From positions 1 to 64,000 of the forward strand of contig JAKADK010000007.1 in NCBI GenBank assembly GCA_021820665.1: a stretch of 64,000 nt of DNA, written 5' to 3'. Below, in pieces: positions 27,049-36,906 of this stretch; the first letter of the stretch is position 1; the number at the start of each line of letters is the position of its first letter. The translations under genes were made by a program, and so were the position numbers. Source of the DNA: Actinomycetes bacterium. GTDB taxonomy: Bacteria; Actinomycetota; Acidimicrobiia; Acidimicrobiales; RAAP-2. Under the pieces are notes generated by a model. That model was given only the letters and a program-made list of their open reading frames with translations, made no database searches and was not told the DNA's origin.

Positions 27049-27536
27049 TAGCCGGAGTGGATATAGACACAGGGGATCCCCTCCCGCCGGAACATCTCGG
27101 CGTTGTCCGGGTCGTCCTCGAATGCCAGGCGAAGGTCGAAGCCCCAGGCCCGCAGGTCGTCGACCACGTCCCGCTTGAACGACGTCACCTGGGCGTAGTC
27201 CCCGCGGGACCGCATGACGAGCAGATCCCAGCGCAGGCCGTAGCGCTCCAGCCAAGCATGGGTCTGGGACTGCACCCGGATCGGGCGGCCGGTGAGCAGC
27301 ACGATCTGGAGGTCACGGTCGAGGAAGTGCAGGAGATGGACGACCTCCTCGATCACCGGGTCCTCACCGCACGACTCGAAGAACCGGTCCCAGTCCCTCC
27401 GCCCCCGCTCGATGTAGTGCTGGCGTCCGGCCGCGTCCGAGAGGACCCCGTCCACGTCGAAGACGACCGCCTCACCGGGGACGTCGAGGGGGCCGGCTCG
27501 CCACAGCCAGTTCAGGGGCGAGGAGAGGGCAGTCAC
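27039..27536 (-). CDS. HAD-family phosphatase-like protein (polynucleotide 3'-phosphatase-like)
   Basis: A 165-residue single-domain HAD protein. Motif I is VVFDVDGVL (Asp nucleophile and acid/base Asp). Motif II is LLTGRP, the Lys region is TSFKRDVV, and motif IV is [11 protein letters not shown]. The short cap and overall length resemble the phosphatase half of polynucleotide kinase-phosphatase, and the similarly built stand-alone domains found in actinobacteria and phages. The substrate is unknown. GTG 27536 overlaps the acs stop (GTGA), so it is translated with acetyl-CoA synthetase. Confidence 0.8.
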   Translation of the reverse strand: MTALSSPLNWLWRAGPLDVPGEAVVFDVDGVLSDAAGRQHYIERGRRDWDRFFESCGEDPVIEEVVHLLHFLDRDLQIVLLTGRPIRVQSQTHAWLERYGLRWDLLVMRSRGDYAQVTSFKRDVVDDLRAWGFDLRLAFEDDPDNAEMFRREGIPCVYIHSGYYG

Positions 27537-29596
27537 TCCTCGGCCGGCGAGGCGGCAGCCTTGCGCCGGATCTCGTCCACCACGGCGGGGTCGGCCAGCG
27601 TCGTCGTGTCTCCCAGCACACGGCCTTCGGCCACGTCACGCAGCAGCCGCCGCATGATCTTCCCGCTGCGGGTCTTCGGGAGCTCGTCGGTGAACACGAT
27701 CGTGCGGGGCCGCGCGATCCCGCCGATCTTCGCCGCCACGTGGGCGCGCAGCTCCTCGCCGCGGGCCTCGTCCGGCGGACCCGCATCGGCGCGGAGGGTC
27801 ACGAAGGCAACGATGGCCTGGCTCGTGGTCTCGTCAGCCGCCCCCACGACGGCGGCCTCGGCCACCGAGGGGTGGTCGACCAGGGCGGACTCCACCTCCG
27901 TCGTGGAGATCCGGTGCCCCGACACGTTCATCACGTCGTCCACCCGGCCGAGCAGCCACAGGTAGCCGTCGTCGTCCACCTTCGCCCCGTCCCCGGCGAA
28001 GTACCGGCCCTCGAACCGGCTCCAGTAGGCCTCGGCGTACCGCTCGGGGTCCTTGTAGATGCCACGCAGCATGGAGGGCCACGGATGCGTCAACGTCAGG
28101 TAGCCGCCGCCCTTCTCCACCGGCTTCCCATCCTCGTCGACCACCTCGGCGCCGACGCCCGGCAGCGGGAACGTGGCCGATCCCGGTTTCGTCGGCGTGA
28201 TGCCCGGGAGGGGCGAGATCATGATCGCTCCCGTCTCCGTCTGCCACCACGTGTCCACCACCGGGCACCGGCCACCGCCGATGTGCGTGGCGTACCACAT
28301 CCACGCCTCGGGGTTGATCGGCTCACCAACCGACCCGAGCACCCGCAACGACCCCAGATCATGGCGCTCGGGATAGGCAACCCCCCACTTCATGCACGTC
28401 CGAATGGCGGTAGGAGCGCAGTAGAGGATGGTCACCCCGTAGCGCTCGACGATGGACCACCACCGGTCCCGGTCCGGCACGTCGGGCGCCCCCTCGTAGA
28501 GGACCGAAGTGGCCCCGTTCGCCAGCGGTCCGTAGACGATGTAGCTGTGACCCGTGACCCAGCCGATGTCGGCGGCGCACCAGTACACGTCGGTGTCGGG
28601 ATGGAGATCGAACACGACCCGGTGCGTGTAGGCCACCTGCGTCAGGTAGCCGCCTGTCGTGTGCATGATGCCCTTGGGCTTCGCCGTCGTCCCCGACGTG
28701 TAGAGGAGGAACAACAGGTCCTCGGAGCCCATGGGCTCGGGCTCGCACACCGGAGAGGGTACCCCCCCGCCGGCCGGATCGGTCCCCGACAGGAGGTCGT
28801 GCCACCAGTGGTCCCGTCCTGCCGTCATCGGTGTCGGCACGGCGGCCTCTCGGGTGCCGCCGGCCCCCCCGTCCCCCTGGCTCCCGGCCTCGTCGGCGCC
28901 GACGCGCCGGACGACGACCACGTGCTCGACGCACGCCACCCCGGCGACCGCCAGGTCGACCTGCTCCTTCAGACGGACGACCGAGCCCCGGCGCCATCCG
29001 CCGTCCGCCGTGACGACCACCGCCGCGTCGGCGTCGATCACCCGGTCGCGCAAGGCGTCGGACGAGAACCCCCCGAACACGACCGAGTGGGCGGCGCCGA
29101 TACGGGCGCAGGCCAGCATGGCCACGGGGAGCTCGGGGATCATCGGCATGTAGATGGCGACCCGGTCGCCGCGGGAGACGCCCAGGGCCTTGAGGACGTT
29201 GGCGAACCGGCACACCTCGGCAAGCAGCTCGGCGTAGGAGATGGTCCGGGTGTCCCCCGGCTCACCCTCCCAGTGGAAGGCCGTCTTCCCGCCCCGACCG
29301 GCGGCAACGTGGCGGTCGAGGCAGTTCACCGAGGCGTTGAGCGTCCCGCCGTCGAACCACCGGGCGAACGGGAGCTTCCAGTCGAGCACCGTGTCCCACG
29401 GACGCGACCACTCCAGCGCACCCGCCTGCTCGGCCCAGAAGGCCTCGTAGTCCCGGGACTGCTCGTAGACCGCCGGATCGGAGACGACCGCGGACGCCGA
29501 GAACGCCGCGTCCGGTGGGAACACCCGTTCCTCGCTCAAGTAGTCCTCGATGGTGGCGCGTCCCGCCGAGCTCTCGGCGTCGTTCCGGTCTGTCAT
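27533..29596 (-). CDS. acs: Acetyl-CoA synthetase (AMP-forming)
   Basis: A 687-residue acyl-adenylate enzyme that makes acetyl-CoA from acetate, ATP and CoA via acetyl-AMP. The P-loop-like [11 protein letters not shown], the substrate-pocket DTWWQTETG, the hinge region ([20 protein letters not shown]) and [11 protein letters not shown] are all present. The last motif holds the catalytic Lys that is acetylated for control in other bacteria. A low-complexity insert lies near 235-275. ATG at 29596 follows AGGAGGGGATCCC; upstream codons in frame are not family-like. It is transcribed divergently from the MprF-like fusion and coupled to a HAD protein downstream. Confidence 0.96.
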   Translation of the reverse strand: MTDRNDAESSAGRATIEDYLSEERVFPPDAAFSASAVVSDPAVYEQSRDYEAFWAEQAGALEWSRPWDTVLDWKLPFARWFDGGTLNASVNCLDRHVAAGRGGKTAFHWEGEPGDTRTISYAELLAEVCRFANVLKALGVSRGDRVAIYMPMIPELPVAMLACARIGAAHSVVFGGFSSDALRDRVIDADAAVVVTADGGWRRGSVVRLKEQVDLAVAGVACVEHVVVVRRVGADEAGSQGDGGAGGTREAAVPTPMTAGRDHWWHDLLSGTDPAGGGVPSPVCEPEPMGSEDLLFLLYTSGTTAKPKGIMHTTGGYLTQVAYTHRVVFDLHPDTDVYWCAADIGWVTGHSYIVYGPLANGATSVLYEGAPDVPDRDRWWSIVERYGVTILYCAPTAIRTCMKWGVAYPERHDLGSLRVLGSVGEPINPEAWMWYATHIGGGRCPVVDTWWQTETGAIMISPLPGITPTKPGSATFPLPGVGAEVVDEDGKPVEKGGGYLTLTHPWPSMLRGIYKDPERYAEAYWSRFEGRYFAGDGAKVDDDGYLWLLGRVDDVMNVSGHRISTTEVESALVDHPSVAEAAVVGAADETTSQAIVAFVTLRADAGPPDEARGEELRAHVAAKIGGIARPRTIVFTDELPKTRSGKIMRRLLRDVAEGRVLGDTTTLADPAVVDEIRRKAAASPAEE

Positions 29597-29704
29597 GGGA
29601 TCCCCTCCTCGCTCGCGTGGTCCTCGGTGCCGGGCAGCCGCCCCGTGCGACCCTTTCTCCACCGGCATGACACCAGCGAGGCGAGCCTAACCGTCGATCC
29701 GCTC

Positions 29705-29710
29705 TACGAT
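29705..29710 (+). promoter_or_regulatory. -10 box TACGAT for the MprF-like fusion gene
   Basis: TACGAT lies eight bases before GTG 29719, and no Shine-Dalgarno sequence intervenes. A leaderless mRNA is predicted. Confidence 0.5.
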
Positions 29711-29718
29711 GGGACCGC

Positions 29719-32700
29719 GTGACGACACCCCAGCCGACGGCGGACGAGGCCAGTGGAGACCGGTCCGAGCCGAGGCGGGACCTGCGGCAGGACGCCGGCC
29801 CGGGCCGACCGGGTGCCTGCGCCCAGGAGCCCGGGGTGCCGACCATCGAAGTCCCCATCGGCCGGAGGGTCATGGCGGTCTGCGACCTGCTCCTCACTCC
29901 CGAGGCGACACCTTCCTCGACGGCGCTCACCAACCGGCTCGCCGAGGTGCTGGAGGCATGGGACGGCCCCGGCCTCCTCGTCGTGGCCGGGAACCTGTTC
30001 GACCTGACCGGAACCGACGACCCGGGCTCGGCCGCCCGCGGAGCCCTCCGGGCCCATCCCCGGCTGGAGCGAGCCCTCCTCCATTTCCTCGAGGACCGGG
30101 ACCGCCGGGTGGTCCACCAGGCCGGGACCCACGAGCCCAGCGAGGACTCGCCCGCAGGCCCGTCCTGCGTCCTGGCCGAGCTGGGGATCGAGTGCACCGG
30201 ACCGATCGACCTGGCCCTGTCGACACCGACGGGTACCCGCGTGGTGCGGATCGAACCGGGGCCGGACGCCTACGGCTCCGGGCGACCCTGCAGCGCGGCC
30301 GAGACCGACCTCGACCCGGCGGCGGACTCGAAGCCAGGGGCGGTCACCGAGGCCCGGGCGGCGCGCTCGTGGCACTCCCTCGCGGCGCGCTCGTCAACCG
30401 ACGCGCCGTGGCTCGCCGGCATCGACCGCCTGACCGACCCGTCGGCGCTGTCCCGCTTCGTCACCTCCAGGACGCTCTACCGGCGCATCGGTCGGCACGC
30501 CTGGTGGCTCCTCGTGCCGTTCGCCGTCGCCGCTCTCGCTCACGTGGCGATCACCCCGACGATCCTCCACCACGTCGCCCACGGCCGCCTGAGGCGGACC
30601 TTGCGCACCGTCTCCACCGCCGACTGGGAGGACCGGCTCAACGTGGCCGCCATCGTGGCCGTGGCCGTCCTGGCCACGATGGCCGTCGTCCTCGGCCTGT
30701 TGAGCCGGCGCCTGTGGGCGGTCCTTGGCGGCGGCACCCTCACCACGGTGACGGAGGCTGGGACGGCCAACGACGCGGCCCGGGACCGGGCCAGGACGCT
30801 CCTCGGCAAGGGCTACTCGGGGCTGATCACGGCGGCGACCTTCCAGCCCGAGCTGACCAACCTCGGGGCCGGGTTCTTCGCCAACATCGGGCCCACCGCC
30901 GAGGTGGTCGAAGAGCACCGGGGGCGGCTCGGGCTCCCTCCGGTGTTCCTCCACAGCCGGCGCCTGAGCTGGATCGAGCTGGAGACCGGCGCCGACCTCC
31001 ACGCCCGGCTTCTCCTCGCCTGGAGAGATCTCCGCTCGCCCAGCATCGCCGAGCGGGTAGTGGCCCGACGGCGCCCGGTGCGGGACCTCCATCCCACGGT
31101 GGTGGCGTCGTACCCGATGGGCGACTCGTGGCCACCGGCGCCCGACCTGCGGCGTGCCCATCGCCACACCCGGCGGGTCCGCCGGGTGGCGGCGGCAGCC
31201 ATCCTCGCCGCCGGGCTCCTCGACCTCCTCGACGCCGTGATCCCTCCGCTGCGGAACCAGCTCAACCTGGTGCTCCAGCTCTTGCCGCTCCGTGCCACCG
31301 AGGCAGCCGGTGCCCTCGTCGCCGTCGGCGGGCTCGCCCTCGTCGCCCTCGGGCGCGGCATCCTGCGCGGCCAGCGCCGCGCCTGGCGTGTCTCGGTGGC
31401 CCTCCTCGTCGCCACCGTCGCCCTCCACCTGGTAGCGGGCGCCGACGTGGACGAGTCGGTCCTCGCCCTCGTGGTCCTCACCATCCTGGTGGTCAACCGC
31501 CGGGAGTTCCAGGCCGCCTCCGACTGGGCGTCGGTCCGCTCCGCCGTGGTGTTCATGGTAAGCGGCGTGGTCGGGATCACGCTCCTCGCCAGCTCCTCGA
31601 TCGAGCTCGTCACGCATCTCCGGTATCCCCATACCCACCTCGCGTGGGGCACCGCCGTGTGGGCGTCGGCCGAGCGACTGGTCGGTGTGGACACCATCGC
31701 CCTCCCCGTCAGGCTCGACCGGTTCCTCTCCCCTGCCCTCCTCGCGCTCGGCCTGGCCCTCGTGGGCCTGGCCCTCTTCCTCCTGTCGAGACCGGTCGTG
31801 GACCGGCGGCTGACATCCGGACGGGCCGCCGAGTACCGGGCTCGGGACATCGTCCGGCGGCACGGCGCGTCCACCCTCGACTACTTCGCGCTGCGCTCGG
31901 ACAAGCGCTGGTTCTTCCACCGGGACAGCCTCGTCGCCTACGCGATCTACGGGGGGATCTGCCTCATCTCGCCCGACCCCATCGGACCCGTGAACGAGCG
32001 GGAGCAGGTGTGGGGAGCGTTCCGCCGCTTCGCCGACGGCCACGGGTGGATCCCTGCCGTGATGGGGGCCGGCGAGGACTGGCAGCCCATCTACCGGGCC
32101 TCGGGCATGCACAACATCTACATCGGCGACGAGGCGGTGGTCGACGTCCAGGGCTTCTCGCTGGCCGGTGGGGATCGCAAGAGCCTCCGCCAGGCCCACA
32201 ACCGGATCCAGAAGAAGGGGTACACGGCGGAGTTCCTCGACCCGGCCCGTCTCGACCCCGACCTTGCCCGCCAGCTCACCGACCTCATGGGCCTCAGCCG
32301 ACGCGGTGAGCACGAGCGCGGCTTCTCCATGATGCTCGGCCGGGTGTTCGACCCGCGGGACACCGGCCTGCTGCTCACCGTGGTGCGCGACGCCGACGGG
32401 AAGCCGGCGGCGATGTGCCAGTTCGTGCCGGCGCCCGGGATCGCCGGCTACTCCCTCGACCTCATGCGCCGTGACCCCGGAGAGCATCCCAACGGCCTGC
32501 TCGACTTCGCCCTGTGCTCCACCATCGAGCACCTCCGGGAGAACGGCTTCCGTGGGCTCAGCCTCAACTTCGCGGCGTTGCGCTCCACCCTGGACGGCGA
32601 GAAGGGCGACGGCCCCGTCCAACGAGCCGAGCGGTGGCTCCTCAAGCGGATGTCGAGCTTCGTGCAGATCGAGACGCTGTGGCGGTTCAATGCCAAGTAC

Positions 32701-32973
32701 GACCCCGACTGGCTGCCGCGCTATGTCGTCTTCGACACGGCCGAACATCTGGTGCCGGTGCTGGTGGCGATCGTCCGGGCCGAGTCCCTCTGGGAGGTCC
32801 CCGGGATCGGCAGGCTCCTAGCCGCCGGAGCCGAACGCCGCATGGAGGCCGCCCGCCTCGAGACCGAGCTGGCTCGGACCGAGCTGGGCACCGCCGGAGA
32901 TCCGATCGCCGGGCCGGCTGGCGCCGACACGTCCGGCGTCGAAGAGGACGGGACCGTGCCGACTGCCCGCTGA
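29719..32973 (+). CDS. Degenerate membrane metallophosphoesterase fused to an MprF-type lipid aminoacyltransferase
   Basis: 1084 residues. Residues about 45-460 follow the order of an actinobacterial membrane metallophosphoesterase interrupted by two helices (about 259-277 and 310-335). Its metal motifs are lost: DxH is DLL (56-58), GDxxE is GNLFD (91-95), GNHD is GTHE (136-139) and GHTH is AATF (372-375). About six helices follow (490-690). Residues about 705-1040 are a DUF2156 domain (DYFALRSDKRWFF, YIGDEAVVDVQGFSLAGGDRKSLRQAHNR) like the MprF/LysX catalytic part. MprF moves Lys or Ala from aminoacyl-tRNA to phosphatidylglycerol, giving cationic lipid and resistance to antimicrobial peptides. 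No tRNA synthetase domain is attached. The aminoacyl specificity and the role of the front domain are unknown. Confidence 0.85.
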   Translation: MTTPQPTADEASGDRSEPRRDLRQDAGPGRPGACAQEPGVPTIEVPIGRRVMAVCDLLLTPEATPSSTALTNRLAEVLEAWDGPGLLVVAGNLFDLTGTDDPGSAARGALRAHPRLERALLHFLEDRDRRVVHQAGTHEPSEDSPAGPSCVLAELGIECTGPIDLALSTPTGTRVVRIEPGPDAYGSGRPCSAAETDLDPAADSKPGAVTEARAARSWHSLAARSSTDAPWLAGIDRLTDPSALSRFVTSRTLYRRIGRHAWWLLVPFAVAALAHVAITPTILHHVAHGRLRRTLRTVSTADWEDRLNVAAIVAVAVLATMAVVLGLLSRRLWAVLGGGTLTTVTEAGTANDAARDRARTLLGKGYSGLITAATFQPELTNLGAGFFANIGPTAEVVEEHRGRLGLPPVFLHSRRLSWIELETGADLHARLLLAWRDLRSPSIAERVVARRRPVRDLHPTVVASYPMGDSWPPAPDLRRAHRHTRRVRRVAAAAILAAGLLDLLDAVIPPLRNQLNLVLQLLPLRATEAAGALVAVGGLALVALGRGILRGQRRAWRVSVALLVATVALHLVAGADVDESVLALVVLTILVVNRREFQAASDWASVRSAVVFMVSGVVGITLLASSSIELVTHLRYPHTHLAWGTAVWASAERLVGVDTIALPVRLDRFLSPALLALGLALVGLALFLLSRPVVDRRLTSGRAAEYRARDIVRRHGASTLDYFALRSDKRWFFHRDSLVAYAIYGGICLISPDPIGPVNEREQVWGAFRRFADGHGWIPAVMGAGEDWQPIYRASGMHNIYIGDEAVVDVQGFSLAGGDRKSLRQAHNRIQKKGYTAEFLDPARLDPDLARQLTDLMGLSRRGEHERGFSMMLGRVFDPRDTGLLLTVVRDADGKPAAMCQFVPAPGIAGYSLDLMRRDPGEHPNGLLDFALCSTIEHLRENGFRGLSLNFAALRSTLDGEKGDGPVQRAERWLLKRMSSFVQIETLWRFNAKYDPDWLPRYVVFDTAEHLVPVLVAIVRAESLWEVPGIGRLLAAGAERRMEAARLETELARTELGTAGDPIAGPAGADTSGVEEDGTVPTAR

Positions 32974-33065
32974 CGGCCGACCCGGCGGGACCGGGTGGTC
33001 GGGAGCCGGATCCCGGACCGGGTGACGCGACGACCGGGCAGGGGATCGGCCCGGGGGCCCGGTCC

Positions 33066-33401
33066 TCAGCCCCCGAGGTGCCGGGATGAGCGATGCCGAC
33101 GGGCGCCGGAGGCGTCCCCGCCCAGGCCGCTCCGATGCCGGCTCCACCACAGGACCAGGCGGTCGAGGACCCCGCCGACGATCGCCGTCACGAGGAGCAC
33201 CCAGATCAACCGCACGTGGGCGTCGAAGAGCACGAAGCTCACCGCCACCGCTTCGCTGTTCTTCAGGACGAACGCCACCAGTGCCGCCAGGAGGACCAGC
33301 GCCACCACTGCCCGGAGGACGTCACGCCGCTCCCGGGATCCCCGGCCCGGCCCCGGCGCCGGGGGCGGCGAGGAGGGGACCGTGTTGTGGAGCTCCGTCA
33401 T
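33066..33401 (-). CDS. Small LapA-domain membrane protein
   Basis: 111 residues: a Pro-rich cytoplasmic N-terminus, a first helix (about 29-45), the NSEAVAVSFVLFDAHVRL segment, a second helix (about 64-85), then a basic tail. The two-helix hairpin with FVLKNSEAVAVSFVLF is typical of LapA/DUF1049 proteins, which help assemble or anchor envelope complexes in other bacteria. ATG at 33401 follows AGAGGTGAGG. It lies 68 bp downstream of nuoN on the same strand and could be the last gene of that transcript. Confidence 0.75.
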   Translation of the reverse strand: MTELHNTVPSSPPPAPGPGRGSRERRDVLRAVVALVLLAALVAFVLKNSEAVAVSFVLFDAHVRLIWVLLVTAIVGGVLDRLVLWWSRHRSGLGGDASGARRHRSSRHLGG

Positions 33402-33469
33402 CGCCTCACCTCTGGTCCACCGCTCCTCCCCTTGCCGTCACACCCTACCGCCGGTCGGCGCAGAGGAGG

Positions 33470-35194
33470 TCAGAGGAAGAGCAACGTCGCCCGGTGGGCG
33501 AAGTCGACGATCGGCGCCGGCACGATCCCGAAGACCACGGTGAACGCCACGGCCAGCCCGAGAGCCGTGGCCGCCAACGCCGGGACGGGAACGGTCCGAC
33601 CGGCGACCTCCGGCGAGGGCGCCTCGTCGGTCAGCACCTGCAGGCTGAGCATGGCGACGCCCGGCGCCGCGACCCCAACGGCGCCACCTCTCCCACCGGC
33701 GGCGCCAACGGGATCGGCCATGCCGCTCCCGGCTGGGGAACCGCTGCCCGCCGAGCCGGCCTCTCCGCCCACCCCGGCACCGGCCGCTCCTGCCGGCTCG
33801 TGGCTGGCATCGTCTCCCGACGCTCCCGCCGGGGAGTACATGGCGATGGCCACCCGGAGGTAGAAGAACGCGGCGATCGCTCCTGATGCCATGGCCACGG
33901 CCGCCAGCGCGTAGGAGTGGGCGTCCACGGCGGCCGCGACCACCTGGAACTTCGCCAGGAACCCGGTCGTGAAGGGCACGCCGGCCTGGGCCAGGAGCAG
34001 GATGGCGAGCGCGCCGGCGAGCAGCGGCTGGCGCTTCGCCAGTCCCCGGTACTCCGAGAGGTCGTGACCCCGGTCCCCGGTGCGGGCCAGCACCGTCACC
34101 ACGGCGAAGGTCCCGATGATCATGAAGGTGTAGACGAAGACGTAGTACAAGGAGGCGGCGACCCCCCTCCCGTCGGCCGCCTGCACGCCGAGGAGGATGA
34201 ACCCGGCCTGGTTGATCGAGGAGTAGGCGAGCATGCGCTTCACGTCGCGCTGGCTCAGCGCGAGCACCGCCCCCACGACCAGCGACAGGATGGCGAGTGC
34301 CCACACGATGGGTTGCCAGTCGGCCCGCTCGGCGCCGAACGACGAGACGAACACCCGAAGCAGGGCAGCGAAGGCTCCTGCCTTCGCCACGGCCGCCATG
34401 AACCCGGTCACGGGTGACGGGGCTCCCTGGTAGACGTCGGGGGACCACATATGGAACGGGACGGCGGCGATCTTGAACCCGAAGCCCACGAGGAGCAACG
34501 CCAGGCCGGCCAGCAGGACCCCGTTCGACGCCACCACGTTCTTCGAGAGGTAGTCGGCGATCTCCGGGAGGTTCGTGCTGCCGGTGGCCCCGTAGACGAG
34601 GGCGATCCCGTAGACGAAGATGGCGGAGGAAAAGCTGCCCAGGATGAAGTACTTGAGCGCCGCCTCGCCGGACTCCGTCCGGCGGTGGTTGAAGGCGGCG
34701 AGGACGTAGAGCGCGATCGACATGATCTCGAGGCCGAGGAAAATGACGATGAGGTCGTTTGCCGAGCCCATGACCATCGCCCCCGAGGCCGAGAGCAGGG
34801 CGAGCACGTAGAGCTCCGGACCGCCGACGTCTTCCCGACGGAGGTACCCGTCGCCCACCAAGACGGTGAGGAGCATGGCGATCGACACGGTGACCTGGAT
34901 GAACACGCTGAACCCGTCGTAGGCCACCGCCCCGGCGATCGTGACCTTGGCACCGTGGTCGGCGACGTCGGCCCACTGGGTCAACGAGGCGCCGAGGGCT
35001 GCCAGCGAGGTGACGATGGCGAGCAGGGTGCCCACACCTGTCCGGAGCTGACGCCGGACCAGAGAGGAGACGACCACGATGGCGACAGCGCCGCCCATCA
35101 TGATGAGGATGGGAAGGATGCTCAGGTAGTCGATGTGCGGTGTACGGAACCGGGGGGTGGCCGCAGCGACACCGAGCAGCAGGGACGGGGACAT
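33470..35194 (-). CDS. nuoN: NADH-quinone oxidoreductase subunit N (NuoN)
   Basis: A 574-residue antiporter-like membrane subunit of complex I that takes part in proton pumping. It has about 14 helices with the family segments LEIMSIALYVLAAF, PFHMWSPDVYQGAPSPVTGFMAAVAKAG and RMLAYSSINQAGF, including the Lys of the proton channel. An Ala/Gly-rich insert of about 60 residues (near 440-505) separates the last helices; this is longer than usual. ATG at 35194 shares a base with the nuoM TGA. Confidence 0.97.
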   Translation of the reverse strand: MSPSLLLGVAAATPRFRTPHIDYLSILPILIMMGGAVAIVVVSSLVRRQLRTGVGTLLAIVTSLAALGASLTQWADVADHGAKVTIAGAVAYDGFSVFIQVTVSIAMLLTVLVGDGYLRREDVGGPELYVLALLSASGAMVMGSANDLIVIFLGLEIMSIALYVLAAFNHRRTESGEAALKYFILGSFSSAIFVYGIALVYGATGSTNLPEIADYLSKNVVASNGVLLAGLALLLVGFGFKIAAVPFHMWSPDVYQGAPSPVTGFMAAVAKAGAFAALLRVFVSSFGAERADWQPIVWALAILSLVVGAVLALSQRDVKRMLAYSSINQAGFILLGVQAADGRGVAASLYYVFVYTFMIIGTFAVVTVLARTGDRGHDLSEYRGLAKRQPLLAGALAILLLAQAGVPFTTGFLAKFQVVAAAVDAHSYALAAVAMASGAIAAFFYLRVAIAMYSPAGASGDDASHEPAGAAGAGVGGEAGSAGSGSPAGSGMADPVGAAGGRGGAVGVAAPGVAMLSLQVLTDEAPSPEVAGRTVPVPALAATALGLAVAFTVVFGIVPAPIVDFAHRATLLFL

Positions 35195-36906
35195 CAGCGC
35201 GTGCCTCCTCCGGAGAAGGTGCCGGTGGGGGTGGTCCCGGCCGTGACCCCGTCAGCGGGGGCGAAGGCGAACATGACGGCGGTGACCCCCGTGTAGGTGC
35301 CCCCGGCCCGTGTGGTCGCAGCGTTGGTGCTGGTGGCAGCCGTGGTGCGGGTGGCGGCGTTGCCGGCGCCCGGGCGGGAATGGTGGCTGAGGGCGACGGC
35401 GGGCTGGCGCGTCCCGTCGGCCCGGTCGACGCGAGCGACGAGCCGGTCCACCGACGGGGTGATCCGGTCCAGCACCGGCTTGGGGTAGACACCGAGGAAC
35501 ACGATGAAGATGACGAGCGGGGCGATGACCAACCGCTCGTGCCACACCAGGTCGCGAGTCTTCGTGTCCTCCTCGGTCGGCGTGCCGTGGAACACCTGCT
35601 GGTAGGCCCAGAGCAGGTAGATAGCGGCGATCACCACGCCGCCGGTCGCCACCACGGCCCACCACCGGTGGGTGAGGAACGTTCCCGACAGCACCAGGAA
35701 CTCCCCGATGAAGCCGTTGAGCCCCGGCACGCCGATGGAGGCCAGCATCACCAGGGTGAACACGCCGGCCAGGATGGGCGCTGGCGCCTGGAGGCCCTTG
35801 AGCCCCGAGACCTTGTCGGTCTTCCGCCGCTCGACGATCCACCCGATGAGGAGGAACAGCGCAGCGATGATCAACCCGTGGTTCAGCATCATGATCACGC
35901 CACCGGTCAGGCCCTGGGTGGTGAGGGCGAACGTGCCGAGCAGGATGAAGCCCATCTGGGCCAGCGACGAGTACGCCACCACCCGTTTGAGGTCACGCTG
36001 GGCGCACGCCACCACCGCGCCGTAGAGGATGCCGATCACCCCCAGGGTGAGCATCAGGGGGGCCAGCGTATGGGTGGCCTGCGGGAAGAGGTTGAGGTCG
36101 AAGCGGATGATCCCGTAGGTCCCGAGCTTGGCCATCACCCCGGCGATCAACGCCGACCCTCCGGCGGGCGCCTCGGCGTAGGCATCGGGCGACCACGTGT
36201 GGAAGGGGAAGATCGGGGCCTTGACGGCGAACGCCGACGTGAAGGCCAGGAAGAGGACCACCCCGGCGGTCCCCGAGAGGTGGGTGTGCATGAGCGCGGG
36301 GAGCTCGAAGGTGAGCACCCCGGTCTGGGCCTGGTGGATGAAGGCCACGGCGATGATCCCAACGAGAAGGAACGCCGACCCGGCGAAGGTGTAGACGAAG
36401 AACTTGATGGCGGCGTACCCCCGCCGGGCGGATCCCCAGCCACCGATGACGAAGTAGGCCGGGACCAGGGTCAGCTCGAAGAAGAGGAAGAACAGCACCA
36501 GGTCCAGGGAGACGAAGCTGCCCAGGCAGGCCGCCTCGAGCAGCAGCACCCAGGCCACGAACGAGCGCGGGTCGCGCCGGGCCCGGGCGCCCAGCAAGGC
36601 GATCGGGAAGAGCACCGCCGCCATGAGGACGAGGAACAGCGAGATGCCGTCGATCCCGAGGAACCAGTGGATGCCGAGCACCTTCGCCCACACGTGGTTG
36701 GAGGTCATCTGGTAGCCGGCGTCGGCCACCTTGAAGCGCACGGCGATCGTGACGGCGAGCGCCAGGGTGGCCATCGCCACCGTCACGCCGAGCGCCTCGT
36801 GGAACCACCGGGCCACCCGCTCCCGGGGGACGGCAGCGACCACCACCGCACCGGCGGCGGGCAGCAGGACCAGGACGGTGAGGAAAGGGAACGGGGTGTG
36901 CGACAT
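35194..36906 (-). CDS. nuoM: NADH-quinone oxidoreductase subunit M (NuoM)
   Basis: A 570-residue antiporter-like subunit of complex I. PFHTWSPDAYAEAPAGGSALIAGVMAKLGTYG and RVVAYSSLAQMGF are characteristic, and the conserved Glu (LFFELTLVPAYFVIGGWG) and Lys residues of the proton path are present. The C-terminal 70 residues (Thr/Ala/Gly-rich) extend past the last typical helix and end in FSGGGTR. ATG 36906 shares one base with the nuoL stop (TGATG). Confidence 0.97.
   Translation of the reverse strand: MSHTPFPFLTVLVLLPAAGAVVVAAVPRERVARWFHEALGVTVAMATLALAVTIAVRFKVADAGYQMTSNHVWAKVLGIHWFLGIDGISLFLVLMAAVLFPIALLGARARRDPRSFVAWVLLLEAACLGSFVSLDLVLFFLFFELTLVPAYFVIGGWGSARRGYAAIKFFVYTFAGSAFLLVGIIAVAFIHQAQTGVLTFELPALMHTHLSGTAGVVLFLAFTSAFAVKAPIFPFHTWSPDAYAEAPAGGSALIAGVMAKLGTYGIIRFDLNLFPQATHTLAPLMLTLGVIGILYGAVVACAQRDLKRVVAYSSLAQMGFILLGTFALTTQGLTGGVIMMLNHGLIIAALFLLIGWIVERRKTDKVSGLKGLQAPAPILAGVFTLVMLASIGVPGLNGFIGEFLVLSGTFLTHRWWAVVATGGVVIAAIYLLWAYQQVFHGTPTEEDTKTRDLVWHERLVIAPLVIFIVFLGVYPKPVLDRITPSVDRLVARVDRADGTRQPAVALSHHSRPGAGNAATRTTAATSTNAATTRAGGTYTGVTAVMFAFAPADGVTAGTTPTGTFSGGGTR

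Noticed and set aside
29719-32973. LysX (lysyl-tRNA synthetase fused to MprF)
   Set aside because: No class II synthetase motifs or OB-fold follow the DUF2156 domain; the gene ends about 45 residues after it.
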